From DASPHG01 sp035629775 (lineage in GTDB: Bacteria > Actinomycetota > Thermoleophilia > Solirubrobacterales > Thermoleophilaceae), in NCBI GenBank assembly GCA_035629775.1, contig DASPHG010000023.1:1-64000 (forward strand): a DNA stretch of 64,000 nucleotides, read 5' to 3'. The notes under the pieces are model-generated. The model worked only from the letters and a program-made list of their open reading frames with translations, ran no database searches and was not told where the DNA came from. Shown piece after piece: positions 9,022 through 17,388 of the stretch; the stretch's first letter is position 1; the number at the start of each line of letters is the position of its first letter. The position numbers and the translations under genes were made by a program.

Positions 9022-10659
9022 CTATCCGGGCGGGATCTTCAGGTACGGCAGGGCGAAGCTCGCGATCTTCTCGAACGCCGGCGCGGCCACGTCGCCGCCG
9101 TAGATCGAGCCCTGGGGCTCGTCCACCATCACCGAGACGAGGAGGCGCGGGTCGCTTGACGGCGCGAAGCCGATGAACGACGCGACGTACTTCGTCTTCG
9201 AGTAGCCCCCGTTCTCGGCCTTCTGCGCGGTACCGGTCTTGCCGGCGAGCGTGTAGCCCTCGATCGCCGCCTCGCTCGCCGTGCCGCCCGACTTCAGCAC
9301 GCCCTCGAGCATCCGCGCGACCTTGTCCGCGGTGGCGGCGGAGACGACCCGGCGCGGTTCGTCCCCCGCGCCCGCGATCACGTGTGGCGTGTGTGCGATT
9401 CCGTCGTTCGCGATCGCCGAATACCCGTGTGCCATCTGGATCGGGGTGACCGCGAGGCCCTGGCCGATCGGCAGGTTGCCGATCGACGAGCCGGAGTACT
9501 CCTCGACCGTCGGGACGATGCCCGCCTCCTCGCCCGGCAGGTCGATGCCGGTCGCCTCGGAGAACCCGAACCGGCGCACCCAGGCGTCGAACTTCTCCGT
9601 GCCCATCCGCAGCCCGATCGTGACGGTGCCGACGTTCGAGGACTGCGCGAGGATCTCGGACACGGTCAGCGTGCCGCCACCGCCCGAGTGCGCCTCGCGG
9701 ATCGTCCGGTCGGCGACCTGGATGGTCGGCCCGATCGTGAACTTGGTGCGTGGCGTCACGAGGCGCTCCTCGAGCGCGCCCGCGACCGTGAAGGCCTTGA
9801 ACGTCGACCCGGGCTCGTAGGTGAAGCCGACCGCGCGGTTCTGGCGCGCGTACTCGGGCGAGGCGTCGATCCGGTTCGCATCCACGCGCGGCCAGTTGGC
9901 CATGGCGAGGATCTCGCCGTTGCGCGGATCCATGACGACCGCGGTCGCGCCGCGCGGCCGGTAGAGCTGCCCGACCTCGGAGAGGACGGCCTCGGTGCGC
10001 TCCTGGATCGCCGCGTCGATCGTGAGGCGGAGGTCCTCGCCCGCCTGCGAGCGCTCCACGTCCACGATGCTCACCGGCTTGCCCGTGGCGTCCTTGACGA
10101 CCCGGCGGATGCCGTCGGTGCCATGGAGCGTGTCCTCGTGGAGCTGCTCGAGGCCGCTCAGGCCGAAGTTGTCGGTGCCGACGCTGCCGAGCACCTGCGA
10201 CGCGAGCTGGCCCTGCGGGTACGTGCGCCGCGGCTCGACGACCGTGTCGATGCCCTCGATCCCGAGGTCGGCCACCTTCGCGCCGCGATTCGGGTCGAGC
10301 TTCCGCCGCAGGTAGACGAAGCCCGTGTCGCGGTCCGAGAGCAGCTCGACGAGCTCGTCCTCGGACATGCCGAGCAGGGGCGCGAGCCGCTTCGCGGTGC
10401 CGGCGGGGTCGTCGATCAGGAAGGGGTTCGCGAACACCGTCGTCGCGTCCTCGGCCACCGCCAGCTCGACGCCGTTGCGGTCGGTGATCGTGCCCCGCTG
10501 CGCGTAGACCGTGAGCTCCTCCTCCTGCTGGCTGAGCGCGCGGCTGCCGAGGTCGCGCGACTCGACGGTCCCGAGCCACGTGGCCCGGGCCGAGGCGACG
10601 GCGAGAAGACAGAGAAAGAGTGCGAAGAGGAAGCCGATGCGGCGGTCGACCAGCCGCAT
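9022..10659 (-). CDS. ftsI: Septal class B penicillin-binding protein (FtsI/PBP3)
   Basis: FtsI is the division-specific peptidoglycan transpeptidase. The 545-residue protein has one N-terminal membrane anchor (residues 9-28), a dimerisation domain beginning with AQRGTITDRNG, and the transpeptidase domain. The active-site motifs are intact: Ser285 in STFK, Ser340-Ser341-Asn342 in the SSN motif and Lys474 in KTGT. No PASTA domains follow. It lies 3 bases after the ftsL-like gene, in the usual rsmH-ftsL-ftsI order. Unusually, murE does not follow directly: the next genes are on the opposite strand. Confidence 0.95.
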   Translation of the reverse strand: MRLVDRRIGFLFALFLCLLAVASARATWLGTVESRDLGSRALSQQEEELTVYAQRGTITDRNGVELAVAEDATTVFANPFLIDDPAGTAKRLAPLLGMSEDELVELLSDRDTGFVYLRRKLDPNRGAKVADLGIEGIDTVVEPRRTYPQGQLASQVLGSVGTDNFGLSGLEQLHEDTLHGTDGIRRVVKDATGKPVSIVDVERSQAGEDLRLTIDAAIQERTEAVLSEVGQLYRPRGATAVVMDPRNGEILAMANWPRVDANRIDASPEYARQNRAVGFTYEPGSTFKAFTVAGALEERLVTPRTKFTIGPTIQVADRTIREAHSGGGGTLTVSEILAQSSNVGTVTIGLRMGTEKFDAWVRRFGFSEATGIDLPGEEAGIVPTVEEYSGSSIGNLPIGQGLAVTPIQMAHGYSAIANDGIAHTPHVIAGAGDEPRRVVSAATADKVARMLEGVLKSGGTASEAAIEGYTLAGKTGTAQKAENGGYSKTKYVASFIGFAPSSDPRLLVSVMVDEPQGSIYGGDVAAPAFEKIASFALPYLKIPPG

Positions 10660-10662
10660 CGG

Positions 10663-11367
10663 CTAACCCGTCTGCCCCGGTACCGCGGGCGGGGTCGTGG
10701 TCGCGGTCGGTGCGGGTGCCGGCTCGGCCGGCGCCGTCACCGGCGCGCCGGTGACCGGATCGATGGTCTCGGTGGTGGTCGTGGGCGTGGTGGTCGTGAC
10801 CGGAGTGGTCGGCTCAGGCGCCGGAGCGGGGACGACGGGCGCGGGCGGCACGTAGGCGACGTCGTCGGGCTCCGACATGCGCGATAGCGCGAGCGACGCG
10901 TCGCGCTCCGGCCGCGCCTCGAGGTAGCGCACCTCGCCGGGGGCCGGCAGCACCAGCCCGAGGTCCGCCGCGGCCTTCTGGATGCGCTCGCTCGAGCCCA
11001 GCCGCGCCGCCTCCAGGCGCAGCCGCGAGTTCTCGCGCTTGAGCGTGGCGACCTTCTCGGTCGTGCGTGCGATGCCCGCGTTCATCTCGAGGAGGGCGAC
11101 GTTCGCGAAGACGATGCCCGCGAGGAGGACGGCGATCAGGACCACCCAGGCGCGCCCCGTGAGCAGCCGGTCGACGAACGGGCTGTGCGGGATCGCGGCG
11201 AGCCGCGTGGCGACCCGGGCACGCCGGCCCGCGGGCTGGCGGCGCGGCGGCGCCGGGCGCGGGCGCGAAGGCCGAACGGGTGCCCCGCGGCGCGGCGTGG
11301 GCGTGCGCTGCGGAGCGCGGCGTGGGACGGGCGGCGCGACGACGCGGGCTGCAGCCGTCCGGGCCAC
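10663..11367 (-). CDS. ftsL: FtsL-like septum protein with long proline-rich tail
   Basis: Identification rests on position between rsmH and ftsI plus topology. The 234-residue product has an Arg/Pro-rich cytoplasmic N-terminus, one membrane segment around residues 75-95 (WVVLIAVLLAGIVFANVALL), a short periplasmic coiled coil (VATLKRENSRLRLEAARLGS) and then a Pro/Thr/Ala-rich tail of about 90 residues. FtsL proteins are bitopic and use the coiled coil to pair with FtsB and recruit FtsWI. The extracytoplasmic tail is longer than in most FtsL proteins. The GTG start at 11367 shares one base with the rsmH stop (TAGTG). Confidence 0.8.
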   Translation of the reverse strand: MARTAAARVVAPPVPRRAPQRTPTPRRGAPVRPSRPRPAPPRRQPAGRRARVATRLAAIPHSPFVDRLLTGRAWVVLIAVLLAGIVFANVALLEMNAGIARTTEKVATLKRENSRLRLEAARLGSSERIQKAAADLGLVLPAPGEVRYLEARPERDASLALSRMSEPDDVAYVPPAPVVPAPAPEPTTPVTTTTPTTTTETIDPVTGAPVTAPAEPAPAPTATTTPPAVPGQTG

Positions 11368-12311
11368 TACTCCGACTCCTCCAGCCGGCGCGCAGCGCGC
11401 AGCTTTCCGGAGGCCGCGCGTGGGTTCTCGGCCAGCTCGTCCCCGCCCGGCACGACGGCGCGGCGTGTGATCAGCTCGGCCTCGGGCTCGTGGCCGCACG
11501 CGCACACGGGCAGATCGGGCGGGCAGATGCAGCCGCGCGCGCGGTCGGCGAGGAAGCGCTTGACGCGCCTGTCCTCGAGCGAATGGAAGGAGATCGCCGC
11601 GAAGCGCCCGCCCGGGCGCAGCAGCGCCCACGCCTCGGGCAGCGCGCGGTCCAGCGAGCCGAGCTCGTCGTTCACCACGATGCGGATCGCCTGGAAGACG
11701 CGCTTTGCCGGGTGCCCGCCGCCGAACCGCGCGGGCGCGGGCACCGCGGACTTGATCGTCTCGGCGAGCTCACCGGTCATCTCGAAGGGCTGCTTCGCGC
11801 GGCGGCGCACGATCGCCCGCGCGATCTGGCGCGCGTAGCGCTCCTCGCCGTAGCGCTGGAACGCGCTCGCCAGCCGGCGCTCGTCCCACTCGTTCACGAC
11901 CGCGCGCGCGTCAAGCTCCTGGTCCGGGTCCATGCGCATGTCGAGCGGAGCGTCGTAGGAGTACGAGAACCCGCGCTCCCACGCGTCGATCTGCATGGAC
12001 GAGACGCCCAGGTCGAGGTAGGTCATGTCCGCCGCGAGGCTCTCCTCGGCCAGGACCGCGAGCCCGTCGGCGTAATCCATCCGCAGGAACCGCGTCTGGC
12101 ACGGGACCTCGGCGGCGAGCTCGTCGAAGCGCTCCTCGGCAACCGGGTCGCGGTCGATGCAGACGAGCAGGCCGGTCGGGCCGATCCGGTTCGCGACGAG
12201 CCGCGCGTGGCCGCCGGCGCCGAAGGTGCAGTCGACGGCCACCTCGCCGGGCTGCGGATCGAGCATGTCGATCAGCTCGCCGGCCAGGACCGGGACGTGC
12301 GCGCGCGTCAT
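11367..12311 (-). CDS. rsmH: 16S rRNA (cytosine(1402)-N4)-methyltransferase (RsmH/MraW)
   Basis: RsmH methylates N4 of C1402 in the 16S rRNA decoding centre with S-adenosylmethionine. The protein (314 aa from the ATG at 12311) starts HVPVLAGELIDML, has the SAM-binding motif VDCTFGAGGHA around residues 26-36, then DLGVSSMQID, and ends with the conserved AISFHSLEDRRVKRF and NPRAASGKLRAARR motifs. I prefer the ATG at 12311, one base after the mraZ stop, over an in-frame TTG at 12329 that would overlap mraZ. Family length is normal. Confidence 0.95.
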   Translation of the reverse strand: MTRAHVPVLAGELIDMLDPQPGEVAVDCTFGAGGHARLVANRIGPTGLLVCIDRDPVAEERFDELAAEVPCQTRFLRMDYADGLAVLAEESLAADMTYLDLGVSSMQIDAWERGFSYSYDAPLDMRMDPDQELDARAVVNEWDERRLASAFQRYGEERYARQIARAIVRRRAKQPFEMTGELAETIKSAVPAPARFGGGHPAKRVFQAIRIVVNDELGSLDRALPEAWALLRPGGRFAAISFHSLEDRRVKRFLADRARGCICPPDLPVCACGHEPEAELITRRAVVPGGDELAENPRAASGKLRAARRLEESE

Positions 12312-12312
12312 G

Positions 12313-12750
12313 TCAAGAAGGATGGTCAAGTCCCTGTGCGATCTGGGCGGCCTCGGCGGGGAGATCCGCCTCCTCGTCGGTCCAGCGGCCCCGCGCCCAC
12401 AGCTCCAGCCGGTCGTGCGCGCCGATCAGGACGACGTCCTTCTCGACCCCCGCGTGCGCGAGGAGGTTGGCGTTCAGCGTCACCCGGCCGCCCGAATCCA
12501 GGTCCGCGTCGAACGAGCTGCCCGCCAGGTAACGCGTGAGCTTCTGGTACTCCGAGCTCATCGGGTTCAGCCTGGGAAGGAACTTGTCGCTGAAGGACTG
12601 GAACCCCTCGGGCGTGAAGATCGTGATGCAGGGAGCGTCGTGCGACTTCATCAACACGAGCCCATCGGAGAACGCCGGGCGAAGCTTCGCCGGCACGTTC
12701 AGCCTGTTCTTCGCATCCAGCGTTTGGTCGAAATGCCCGCGGAAAATCAT
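12313..12750 (-). CDS. mraZ: Transcriptional regulator MraZ
   Basis: MraZ is a small AbrB-fold DNA-binding protein that represses its own dcw operon by binding tandem TGGG-containing repeats. The 145-residue product has the two typical half-repeats: the first contains DQTLDAKNRLNVPAKLR, the second LDSGGRVTLNANLLAHAGV. It is the first gene of the operon. Its upstream region holds AGTGGG boxes phased every 10 bp (separate entry), matching the known autoregulatory mode. The ATG at 12750 gives the canonical MIFRGHF N-terminus. Confidence 0.95.
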   Translation of the reverse strand: MIFRGHFDQTLDAKNRLNVPAKLRPAFSDGLVLMKSHDAPCITIFTPEGFQSFSDKFLPRLNPMSSEYQKLTRYLAGSSFDADLDSGGRVTLNANLLAHAGVEKDVVLIGAHDRLELWARGRWTDEEADLPAEAAQIAQGLDHPS

Positions 12751-12822
12751 CTGACCCCGAGAGGGATTTGGGACCGAGGTGGTGGAGTGGGAGGAGCCCC
12801 ACCACCCCGGTCCGGTTCATCT

Positions 12823-12872
12823 GTGGGCCACAGTACCCCACTATGCCCCACTTATCAACACAATCTCCCACT
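12823..12872 (-). promoter_or_regulatory. mraZ promoter with phased MraZ boxes
   Basis: Read on the minus strand, decamers beginning AGTGGG occur at 12863-12872, 12843-12852 and 12833-12842, with a related TGTGGC unit at 12823-12832, all in exact 10-bp register. MraZ is known to bind such helically phased repeats. Within them lies a sigma-70-like promoter: -35 TTGATA (12858-12853) and -10 TACTGT (12835-12830) separated by 17 bases, so bound MraZ would cover the polymerase site. The predicted transcript begins about 75 bases before the mraZ ATG. The boxes and promoter are seen in the sequence; repression is inference from the family. Confidence 0.8.
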
Positions 12873-12969
12873 TTCCTGCCGCGAGTGGACAAGTGTTCGA
12901 GTCGTCCGCCGCCGGATTCCGCTCTACCAACGGGTTTTCAGGCGGGGGTCACGGTGGGACACCGGGCGC

Positions 12970-12991
12970 GCATGCAAGCGCGCTTGCGTGC
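12970..12991. terminator. Palindrome after tadC, possible terminator
   Basis: GCATGCAAGC (12970-12979) and GCTTGCGTGC (12982-12991) form an almost perfect inverted repeat just beyond the tadC stop on the minus strand and upstream of the mraZ promoter. It could end the tad transcript before it reaches the division operon. There is no U-tract, so the role is uncertain. Confidence 0.35.
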
Positions 12992-13002
12992 CGTCCGCGC
13001 GG

Positions 13003-13851
13003 TCAGAACGTGGTGAGCGCGTCCGTCGCGCCGCCTGAGAGCGCCCCCAGGAGCGCCGCGGCGACCAGCAGCATCACCGACGGGACGAGCAGGACCGCCA
13101 CCACGAGCTGCATCTTCGGCCCGGCGCGGGCGGCCTCCTCGTGGATCGCCCGGCGGCGCGCCAGCCGGGCCTCGCGCGCCTGGGCGACGAGGGTGTCGGA
13201 CAGTGGGGCGCCGTGGCGCACCGCCCGGGCCAGCGCACCGGCGAACGCGTCGACCTCGGGGATCCGGAGCTCGCGGCGGTGCGCCTCGAGCGCGTCCGCG
13301 AGCGGGACTCCGACCGCGACCTGCGCGGCTAGCCCGGACCAGGCGCGCGCGAGTGGGGCGCGCGAGTGCCTGCCGGCCTCGGCGAGCGCCGCGGCCGGCG
13401 ACAGACCGCCCTCGACCGCCACCGCGAGCAGCTCGAGCAGGGCCGGCAGGTCGCGGCGCACCGCCCGCACGTGATCGGCGCGCCGCCGCGCGAGCCATAG
13501 GTCGGGCAGGAGGAAGCCGGCCACCGGCCCCACGGCGGCGGCCGCGAGTCCCAGCCGCCCTGGGGCGAGCGTGCCGAGCATGAGCCCCGCCAGCGCCCCC
13601 GCCAGCGCCGCCAGGCACTTGGCCGCCAGCAGGTCGCTCCCGTCGAGGCCGCCGGGCCGTCCGGCCTCGGCCAGCCGGCGCTCGAGGTCCGCGGGCGCCG
13701 CGACCGCCCGTGGCATGAGGCGCCGCCCGAGGCGCGCGAGCGCCGGGTTTCGCCCGGCGCCGCCCCCACCACCGGCCGCGAACGCCCGCATGTCGGCCAC
13801 GGCCACGGCGCCGGCCGCCGCGGCGGCGAACGCCAGCGCCTCGGCGGTCAT
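13003..13851 (-). CDS. tadC: Tad pilus inner-membrane platform protein TadC
   Basis: This 282-residue membrane protein belongs to the type II secretion GspF/TadC family, which forms the platform on which the ATPase TadA assembles Flp pili. It has Ala/Leu-rich membrane segments near the N-terminus, around residues 85-125 and at the C-terminus (LVVAVLLVPSVMLLVAAALL). The F-domain region contains LPALLELLAVAVEGGLSPAA. The ATG at 13851 overlaps the tadB stop as ATGA. It is last in a tadA-tadB-tadC operon; no pilin, CpaE or prepilin peptidase gene adjoins it. Confidence 0.85.
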   Translation of the reverse strand: MTAEALAFAAAAAGAVAVADMRAFAAGGGGGAGRNPALARLGRRLMPRAVAAPADLERRLAEAGRPGGLDGSDLLAAKCLAALAGALAGLMLGTLAPGRLGLAAAAVGPVAGFLLPDLWLARRRADHVRAVRRDLPALLELLAVAVEGGLSPAAALAEAGRHSRAPLARAWSGLAAQVAVGVPLADALEAHRRELRIPEVDAFAGALARAVRHGAPLSDTLVAQAREARLARRRAIHEEAARAGPKMQLVVAVLLVPSVMLLVAAALLGALSGGATDALTTF

Positions 13852-14714
13852 GCGCGAACCCTCCCGAGCCGCCGGATCAGGAGCGCCGCGACCGTCTGGA
13901 GGACGAGGGCGACGCCGACGAGCCAGGCGGTGAGCGGAGAGGCCGCGATCCCCGAGACGGCGCCGGGGCGCGCCAGCTCCGCGAGCGCCGCGCCGCCGAG
14001 TGGCAGTGCCACTACGAGCAGGCCGGTGAAGCGCGCCTGGGCGGTCGCCACGCGCACCTCGGCGGCGAGCCGCGCCTGATCCTCGAAGCCGAGCGCCAGG
14101 CGCCGCAGAAGCGTCGCCAGGCTGCCGCCGGCGCGGTGCTGGACGAGGGCGGCGGCGACGAGGGCATCGACCGCCTCGGAGCGGGAACGGTCGCGAAACG
14201 ACTCGAGCGCCGCCGCCGTCGTCTGGCCCGCCGCCAGCTCGGCCCGGACGCGGCGAAGCTCGGCCCCGCCCGCGCCACCGAGCGTCTCGCCCGCGGCCGC
14301 CAGCGCCCCGCGCAGCGAGTGGCCGCCGCCCAGGGCGTCGGCCAGGGCCACCGCGATCGCCGGGGCGTCCCGCTCGACCGCGCGGCGGTAGGCGCGCCGG
14401 CGGGCGGCCAGCACGCGGCTGACCCCGAGCGGCGCGGCCAGCGCCGCGACTGCGGCGAGGAGCGGCCCGGCCACCGGCGCGACCGCCAGCCAGGCCGCGG
14501 GTGCTGCACCCACGAGCAGGCGTCTGCGTTCGAGCGCGCCGGGCTCCCGACCCTCGTCCCCGAGCCGCAGCACCGCGTCCACGGACTGTGCGACCGAGCG
14601 CACCGCCCGGACGGCCCACGCGAGCGCCGGCGGTCCGAGCCCCCGCACCAGGGCCGCGGTCGCGAAGGCGGCGAGCACCGCCGCGACGAAGGCGAGCGCG
14701 CCGGGATGCTTCAC
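13848..14714 (-). CDS. tadB: Tad pilus inner-membrane platform protein TadB
   Basis: This 288-residue membrane protein is the TadB-like partner of TadC, also of the GspF superfamily. It has an N-terminal hydrophobic stretch, two central helices (residues about 65-95), a cytoplasmic F domain with ALADALGGGHSLRGALAAA and QHRAGGSLATLLRRLA, and C-terminal membrane helices around residues 225-275. The GTG start at 14714 overlaps the tadA stop as GTGA and its own stop overlaps tadC, so all three are translationally coupled. Assignment as TadB rather than a second TadC rests on gene order. Confidence 0.83.
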   Translation of the reverse strand: MKHPGALAFVAAVLAAFATAALVRGLGPPALAWAVRAVRSVAQSVDAVLRLGDEGREPGALERRRLLVGAAPAAWLAVAPVAGPLLAAVAALAAPLGVSRVLAARRRAYRRAVERDAPAIAVALADALGGGHSLRGALAAAGETLGGAGGAELRRVRAELAAGQTTAAALESFRDRSRSEAVDALVAAALVQHRAGGSLATLLRRLALGFEDQARLAAEVRVATAQARFTGLLVVALPLGGAALAELARPGAVSGIAASPLTAWLVGVALVLQTVAALLIRRLGRVRA

Positions 14715-15856
14715 CGGCCGGGCGGCACCCGCCAGACCGGACGCTCGCCGCGCATCGCGAACAGCTCCCTCACCGCCGCGGCGCCCGCCACCCGCACGAC
14801 CTCGGCGACCGCCGTGACCCGCCGCTCGCCGTCCGGGCTGCGCGCCTGGTGGACCACCAGATCGAAGGCGTCCGCGACGTGGGCGCGGACCGCCGCGTGC
14901 GGCAGTGCGACGTCCGCCATCAGCGCGAGCGTCTCGACCCGGCGGAGCGCTTCGGCGGGCGAGTTCGCGTGCACCGTCGTCAGCGATCCGTCATGACCCG
15001 TGTTGAGGGCCATCAGCATGTCGAGCGCCTCGGCGCCCCTGACCTCGCCGACGATGATCCGGTCCGGCCTCATGCGGAGCGAGTTCCGCACGAGCGCCCG
15101 GATCGTTACCTCCCCCCTCCCCTCCACGTTCGGCGGGCGTGCCTCCAGCCGCACCACATGCGGCTGGCCGAGTAGCAGCTCGGCCGCGTCCTCGATCGTC
15201 ACGATCCGCTCTCCCTCCGGGATCGCACCCGAGAGCGCGCCGAGCGTCGTGGTCTTGCCGCTGCCGGTACCGCCGCTGACGAGGATCGTCGCGCGCCGGG
15301 CGACCGCGGCCGCGAGGTGGTCGGCGAGCGGCCCCGGCATGGTGCCGTTGTCGACGAGGTCGGCCAGCGAGAACCCGCCCTGGCGGAACCGGCGGATCGT
15401 GAGGCACGGACCGTCGACCGCGAGCGGCGGGATCACGACGTTGACGCGCGACCCGTCGGGGAGCCGGGCGTCGCAGAGCGGCGACGCCTCGTCGACGCGC
15501 CGGCCGAGGGGCGCGAGGATGCGCTCGATCGCGTGCATGAGCGCGCCGGCGTCGACGAATCGCGCGTCCGCGGCAGCGAGCCGCCCATCGCGCTCGACGT
15601 AGACGGCGCCGCCCCCGTTCACCATCACCTCGTCCACATCGGGGTCCGCCAAGAGCGGCTCGAGCGGGCCCAGTCCGGTGGCGAGGCGCAGCACGCGCCG
15701 CTCGAGCCGCTCCCGCTCGGCATCCGGGAGCGGCGCCGCCTCGGCCGCGATCACGGCCCGCACCTGCTCCTCGATCGGCTGGCTGTCCCCGGTCGTCCGC
15801 GCGCGCTCGACGAGCCGGTCGCGCAGGGCGCTCGCGAGCTGCTCCAGGGGCTCCAC
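14711..15856 (-). CDS. tadA: Tad/Flp pilus assembly ATPase TadA (CpaF family)
   Basis: TadA is the secretion ATPase that powers Flp/Tad pilus assembly. From the GTG at 15856 the protein is 381 residues. It has an N-terminal domain with LADPDVDEVMVNGGG, Walker A SGGTGSGKTTT with Lys201, the Asp box with IVTIEDAAELL, Walker B RPDRIIVGEVRGAEALDML and the His box GHDGSLTTVHANS. All nucleotide-binding elements are intact. The gene begins only 19 bases from the divergent epimerase-like gene, so its promoter must lie in or next to that gap. It heads the tadABC operon. Confidence 0.92.
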   Translation of the reverse strand: MEPLEQLASALRDRLVERARTTGDSQPIEEQVRAVIAAEAAPLPDAERERLERRVLRLATGLGPLEPLLADPDVDEVMVNGGGAVYVERDGRLAAADARFVDAGALMHAIERILAPLGRRVDEASPLCDARLPDGSRVNVVIPPLAVDGPCLTIRRFRQGGFSLADLVDNGTMPGPLADHLAAAVARRATILVSGGTGSGKTTTLGALSGAIPEGERIVTIEDAAELLLGQPHVVRLEARPPNVEGRGEVTIRALVRNSLRMRPDRIIVGEVRGAEALDMLMALNTGHDGSLTTVHANSPAEALRRVETLALMADVALPHAAVRAHVADAFDLVVHQARSPDGERRVTAVAEVVRVAGAAAVRELFAMRGERPVWRVPPGR

Positions 15857-15875
15857 GCCTAATGTAAGCCGCCAG

Positions 15876-16343
15876 ATGCCTCCGCAAGCCCCCCGGCTCG
15901 AGCTCGACCACGTCGCGGTCGCGGTGCACTCGATCAAGCGGGCGCTCGCGCTCTACCGCGACGCCCTCGGAGGCGAGTACCTGATGGGCGGCGACTCGGA
16001 GACCTGGCGGTGGCTCCAGGTCCGGTTCGCGAACGGCGGCAAGGTCGAGCTGCTCGAGCCGCTCGGCGACGGGTTTCTCTCGCGCTTCCTCGAGAAACAC
16101 GGCGAGGGCCTCCACCACGTGACGTTCAAGACCGACGACATCGAGGCGGCGATCGAGCACGTGCGGTCACTCGGCTACGAGCTGGTCGACGTCAACCTCG
16201 ACAACGACTACTGGAAGGAGGCGTTCCTGCGCCCCTCGGGCGCGCACGGCACGCTCATCCAGCTCGCGTGGTCGAAGCATTCGGACGACGAGGCGAGCCG
16301 CCAGCTTCGCCCGTCGAACCTCGAGGAGCTGCTGTCCGGCTAG
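15876..16343 (+). CDS. VOC-family protein, methylmalonyl-CoA epimerase-like
   Basis: The 155-residue product is a vicinal-oxygen-chelate fold protein closest in pattern to methylmalonyl-CoA epimerase, which interconverts (R)- and (S)-methylmalonyl-CoA in propionate and B12-dependent mutase metabolism. It opens LELDHVAVAVHSIKRAL with ligand His12, has KVELLEPLGD, GEGLHHVTFKTDDIEAA, and ends GTLIQLAW. The last metal ligand of epimerases is normally Glu (LIEL), but here it is Gln129. This may mark a related VOC enzyme rather than a true epimerase. The start at 15876 was chosen because the homologous region begins there; the frame extends further upstream only as the antisense of tadA. The next gene overlaps its 3' end. 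Confidence 0.8.
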   Translation: MPPQAPRLELDHVAVAVHSIKRALALYRDALGGEYLMGGDSETWRWLQVRFANGGKVELLEPLGDGFLSRFLEKHGEGLHHVTFKTDDIEAAIEHVRSLGYELVDVNLDNDYWKEAFLRPSGAHGTLIQLAWSKHSDDEASRQLRPSNLEELLSG

Positions 16344-17176
16344 TCCTCCACGGCGGGGCGGGCGGCCCGGTTTCCGACGAGGCCGCCTTTCACGAGGGCC
16401 TGCGGGCCGCGGCGGCCGCCGGATGGCGGGTCCTCGATAGCGACGGCGCGGCGCTCGACGCCGTGCAGGCGGCGGTCGTCGCGCTCGAGGACGACCCGCG
16501 CTTCAACGCGGGCCGGGGCGCGGTCCTGAACGAGCACGGCGAGGCCGAGCACGACGCATCGATCATGTGCGGCGCCAGCGGGGCGGCCGGCGCGGTCGCG
16601 GGCATCCGGGGCGTGCGCAACCCGGTGGTTCTGGCGCGCGCGGTGATGGAGCGCACGCGTCACGTGCTCCTCGTCGGAGCGGGGGCTGAGGCGCTCGCCG
16701 ACCGCGAGGGAGTCGAGCGCGTCGACCCCGGCTGGCACGTCACGGAGCAGGCCGAGCGAAGCTGGCGCGCCGCGGGGGACACCGTCGGCGCGGTCGCGCT
16801 CGACGCGAGCGGGCGCCTGGCGGCCGCCACCTCGACCGGCGGCATCCGGCGGAAGCTCGCCGGGCGGGTGGGCGACGCGCCCCTCCCGGGCGCCGGCGTG
16901 TTCGCCGACGGTGCGTGCGCCGTGTCGGCGAGCGGCCACGGCGAGGCGATCATGCGCGCGGTCGCGGCGCACGAGATCGCGGCCGCGATCCGCCACGCGG
17001 GCCTGCCCCTGGCGCAGTCGGTCCGGGCGGCGCTCGCGCGGATCGACGGCGCCGCCGGGCTGATCGCGATCGCCGCCGACGGTGAGCCGTCGGTCGAGTT
17101 CAACACCCCCGTCTTCCACCGCGCGGTGGCGGACGCGCAGGGCATCCGCACCGCGGTGGCCGCCGACTGGCGCTAG
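16268..17176 (+). CDS. Isoaspartyl peptidase / L-asparaginase family protein (Ntn, T2)
   Basis: This is a plant-type asparaginase/isoaspartyl dipeptidase, an N-terminal-nucleophile hydrolase that self-cleaves before a threonine. The conserved N-terminal HGGAGG motif, FNAGRGAVLN, the nucleophile Thr172 in GDTVGAVALD followed by AAATSTGGI, and GHGEAIMR are all present, at the family's normal length of about 280-300 residues. The start is odd: no ATG, GTG or TTG lies just before the conserved VLHGGAG. The nearest canonical codon in frame is GTG at 16268, which adds about 24 residues and overlaps the VOC gene by 76 bases. Confidence 0.82.
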   Translation: MVEAFGRRGEPPASPVEPRGAAVRLVLHGGAGGPVSDEAAFHEGLRAAAAAGWRVLDSDGAALDAVQAAVVALEDDPRFNAGRGAVLNEHGEAEHDASIMCGASGAAGAVAGIRGVRNPVVLARAVMERTRHVLLVGAGAEALADREGVERVDPGWHVTEQAERSWRAAGDTVGAVALDASGRLAAATSTGGIRRKLAGRVGDAPLPGAGVFADGACAVSASGHGEAIMRAVAAHEIAAAIRHAGLPLAQSVRAALARIDGAAGLIAIAADGEPSVEFNTPVFHRAVADAQGIRTAVAADWR

Positions 17177-17274
17177 CTCCACTGTCGCTGCTCAGTGGGC
17201 GGAGCAAGCGCGGCGGCACGGTGGCTCGGAACAGCGGCTGGGTGCGGGGTCGGTGACGCCGCGGCGGACTTAAG

Positions 17275-17288
17275 GCCCCTGTAGGGGC
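17275..17288. terminator. Weak hairpin between convergent genes
   Basis: GCCCC (17275-17279) and GGGGC (17284-17288) form a 5-bp stem with a TGTA loop in the 212-base gap between the asparaginase-like gene and the metallo-hydrolase-like gene, which converge here. No U-tract is visible. I see nothing else in this gap. Confidence 0.3.
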
Positions 17289-17388
17289 ACTAACCCCGCC
17301 ATCGCGACCCCGCCGGCGAGCCGGACCGTCAGCCTGCTACCCAGCCTCAGCCCGAATTCGCGCGACGAGCCACCTCGCCTTCACGGCG

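Noticed and set aside
12329..12329. TTG at 12329 as the rsmH start
   Set aside because: It would overlap mraZ by 17 bases; the ATG at 12311 matches the conserved MTRAHVPVL N-terminus.
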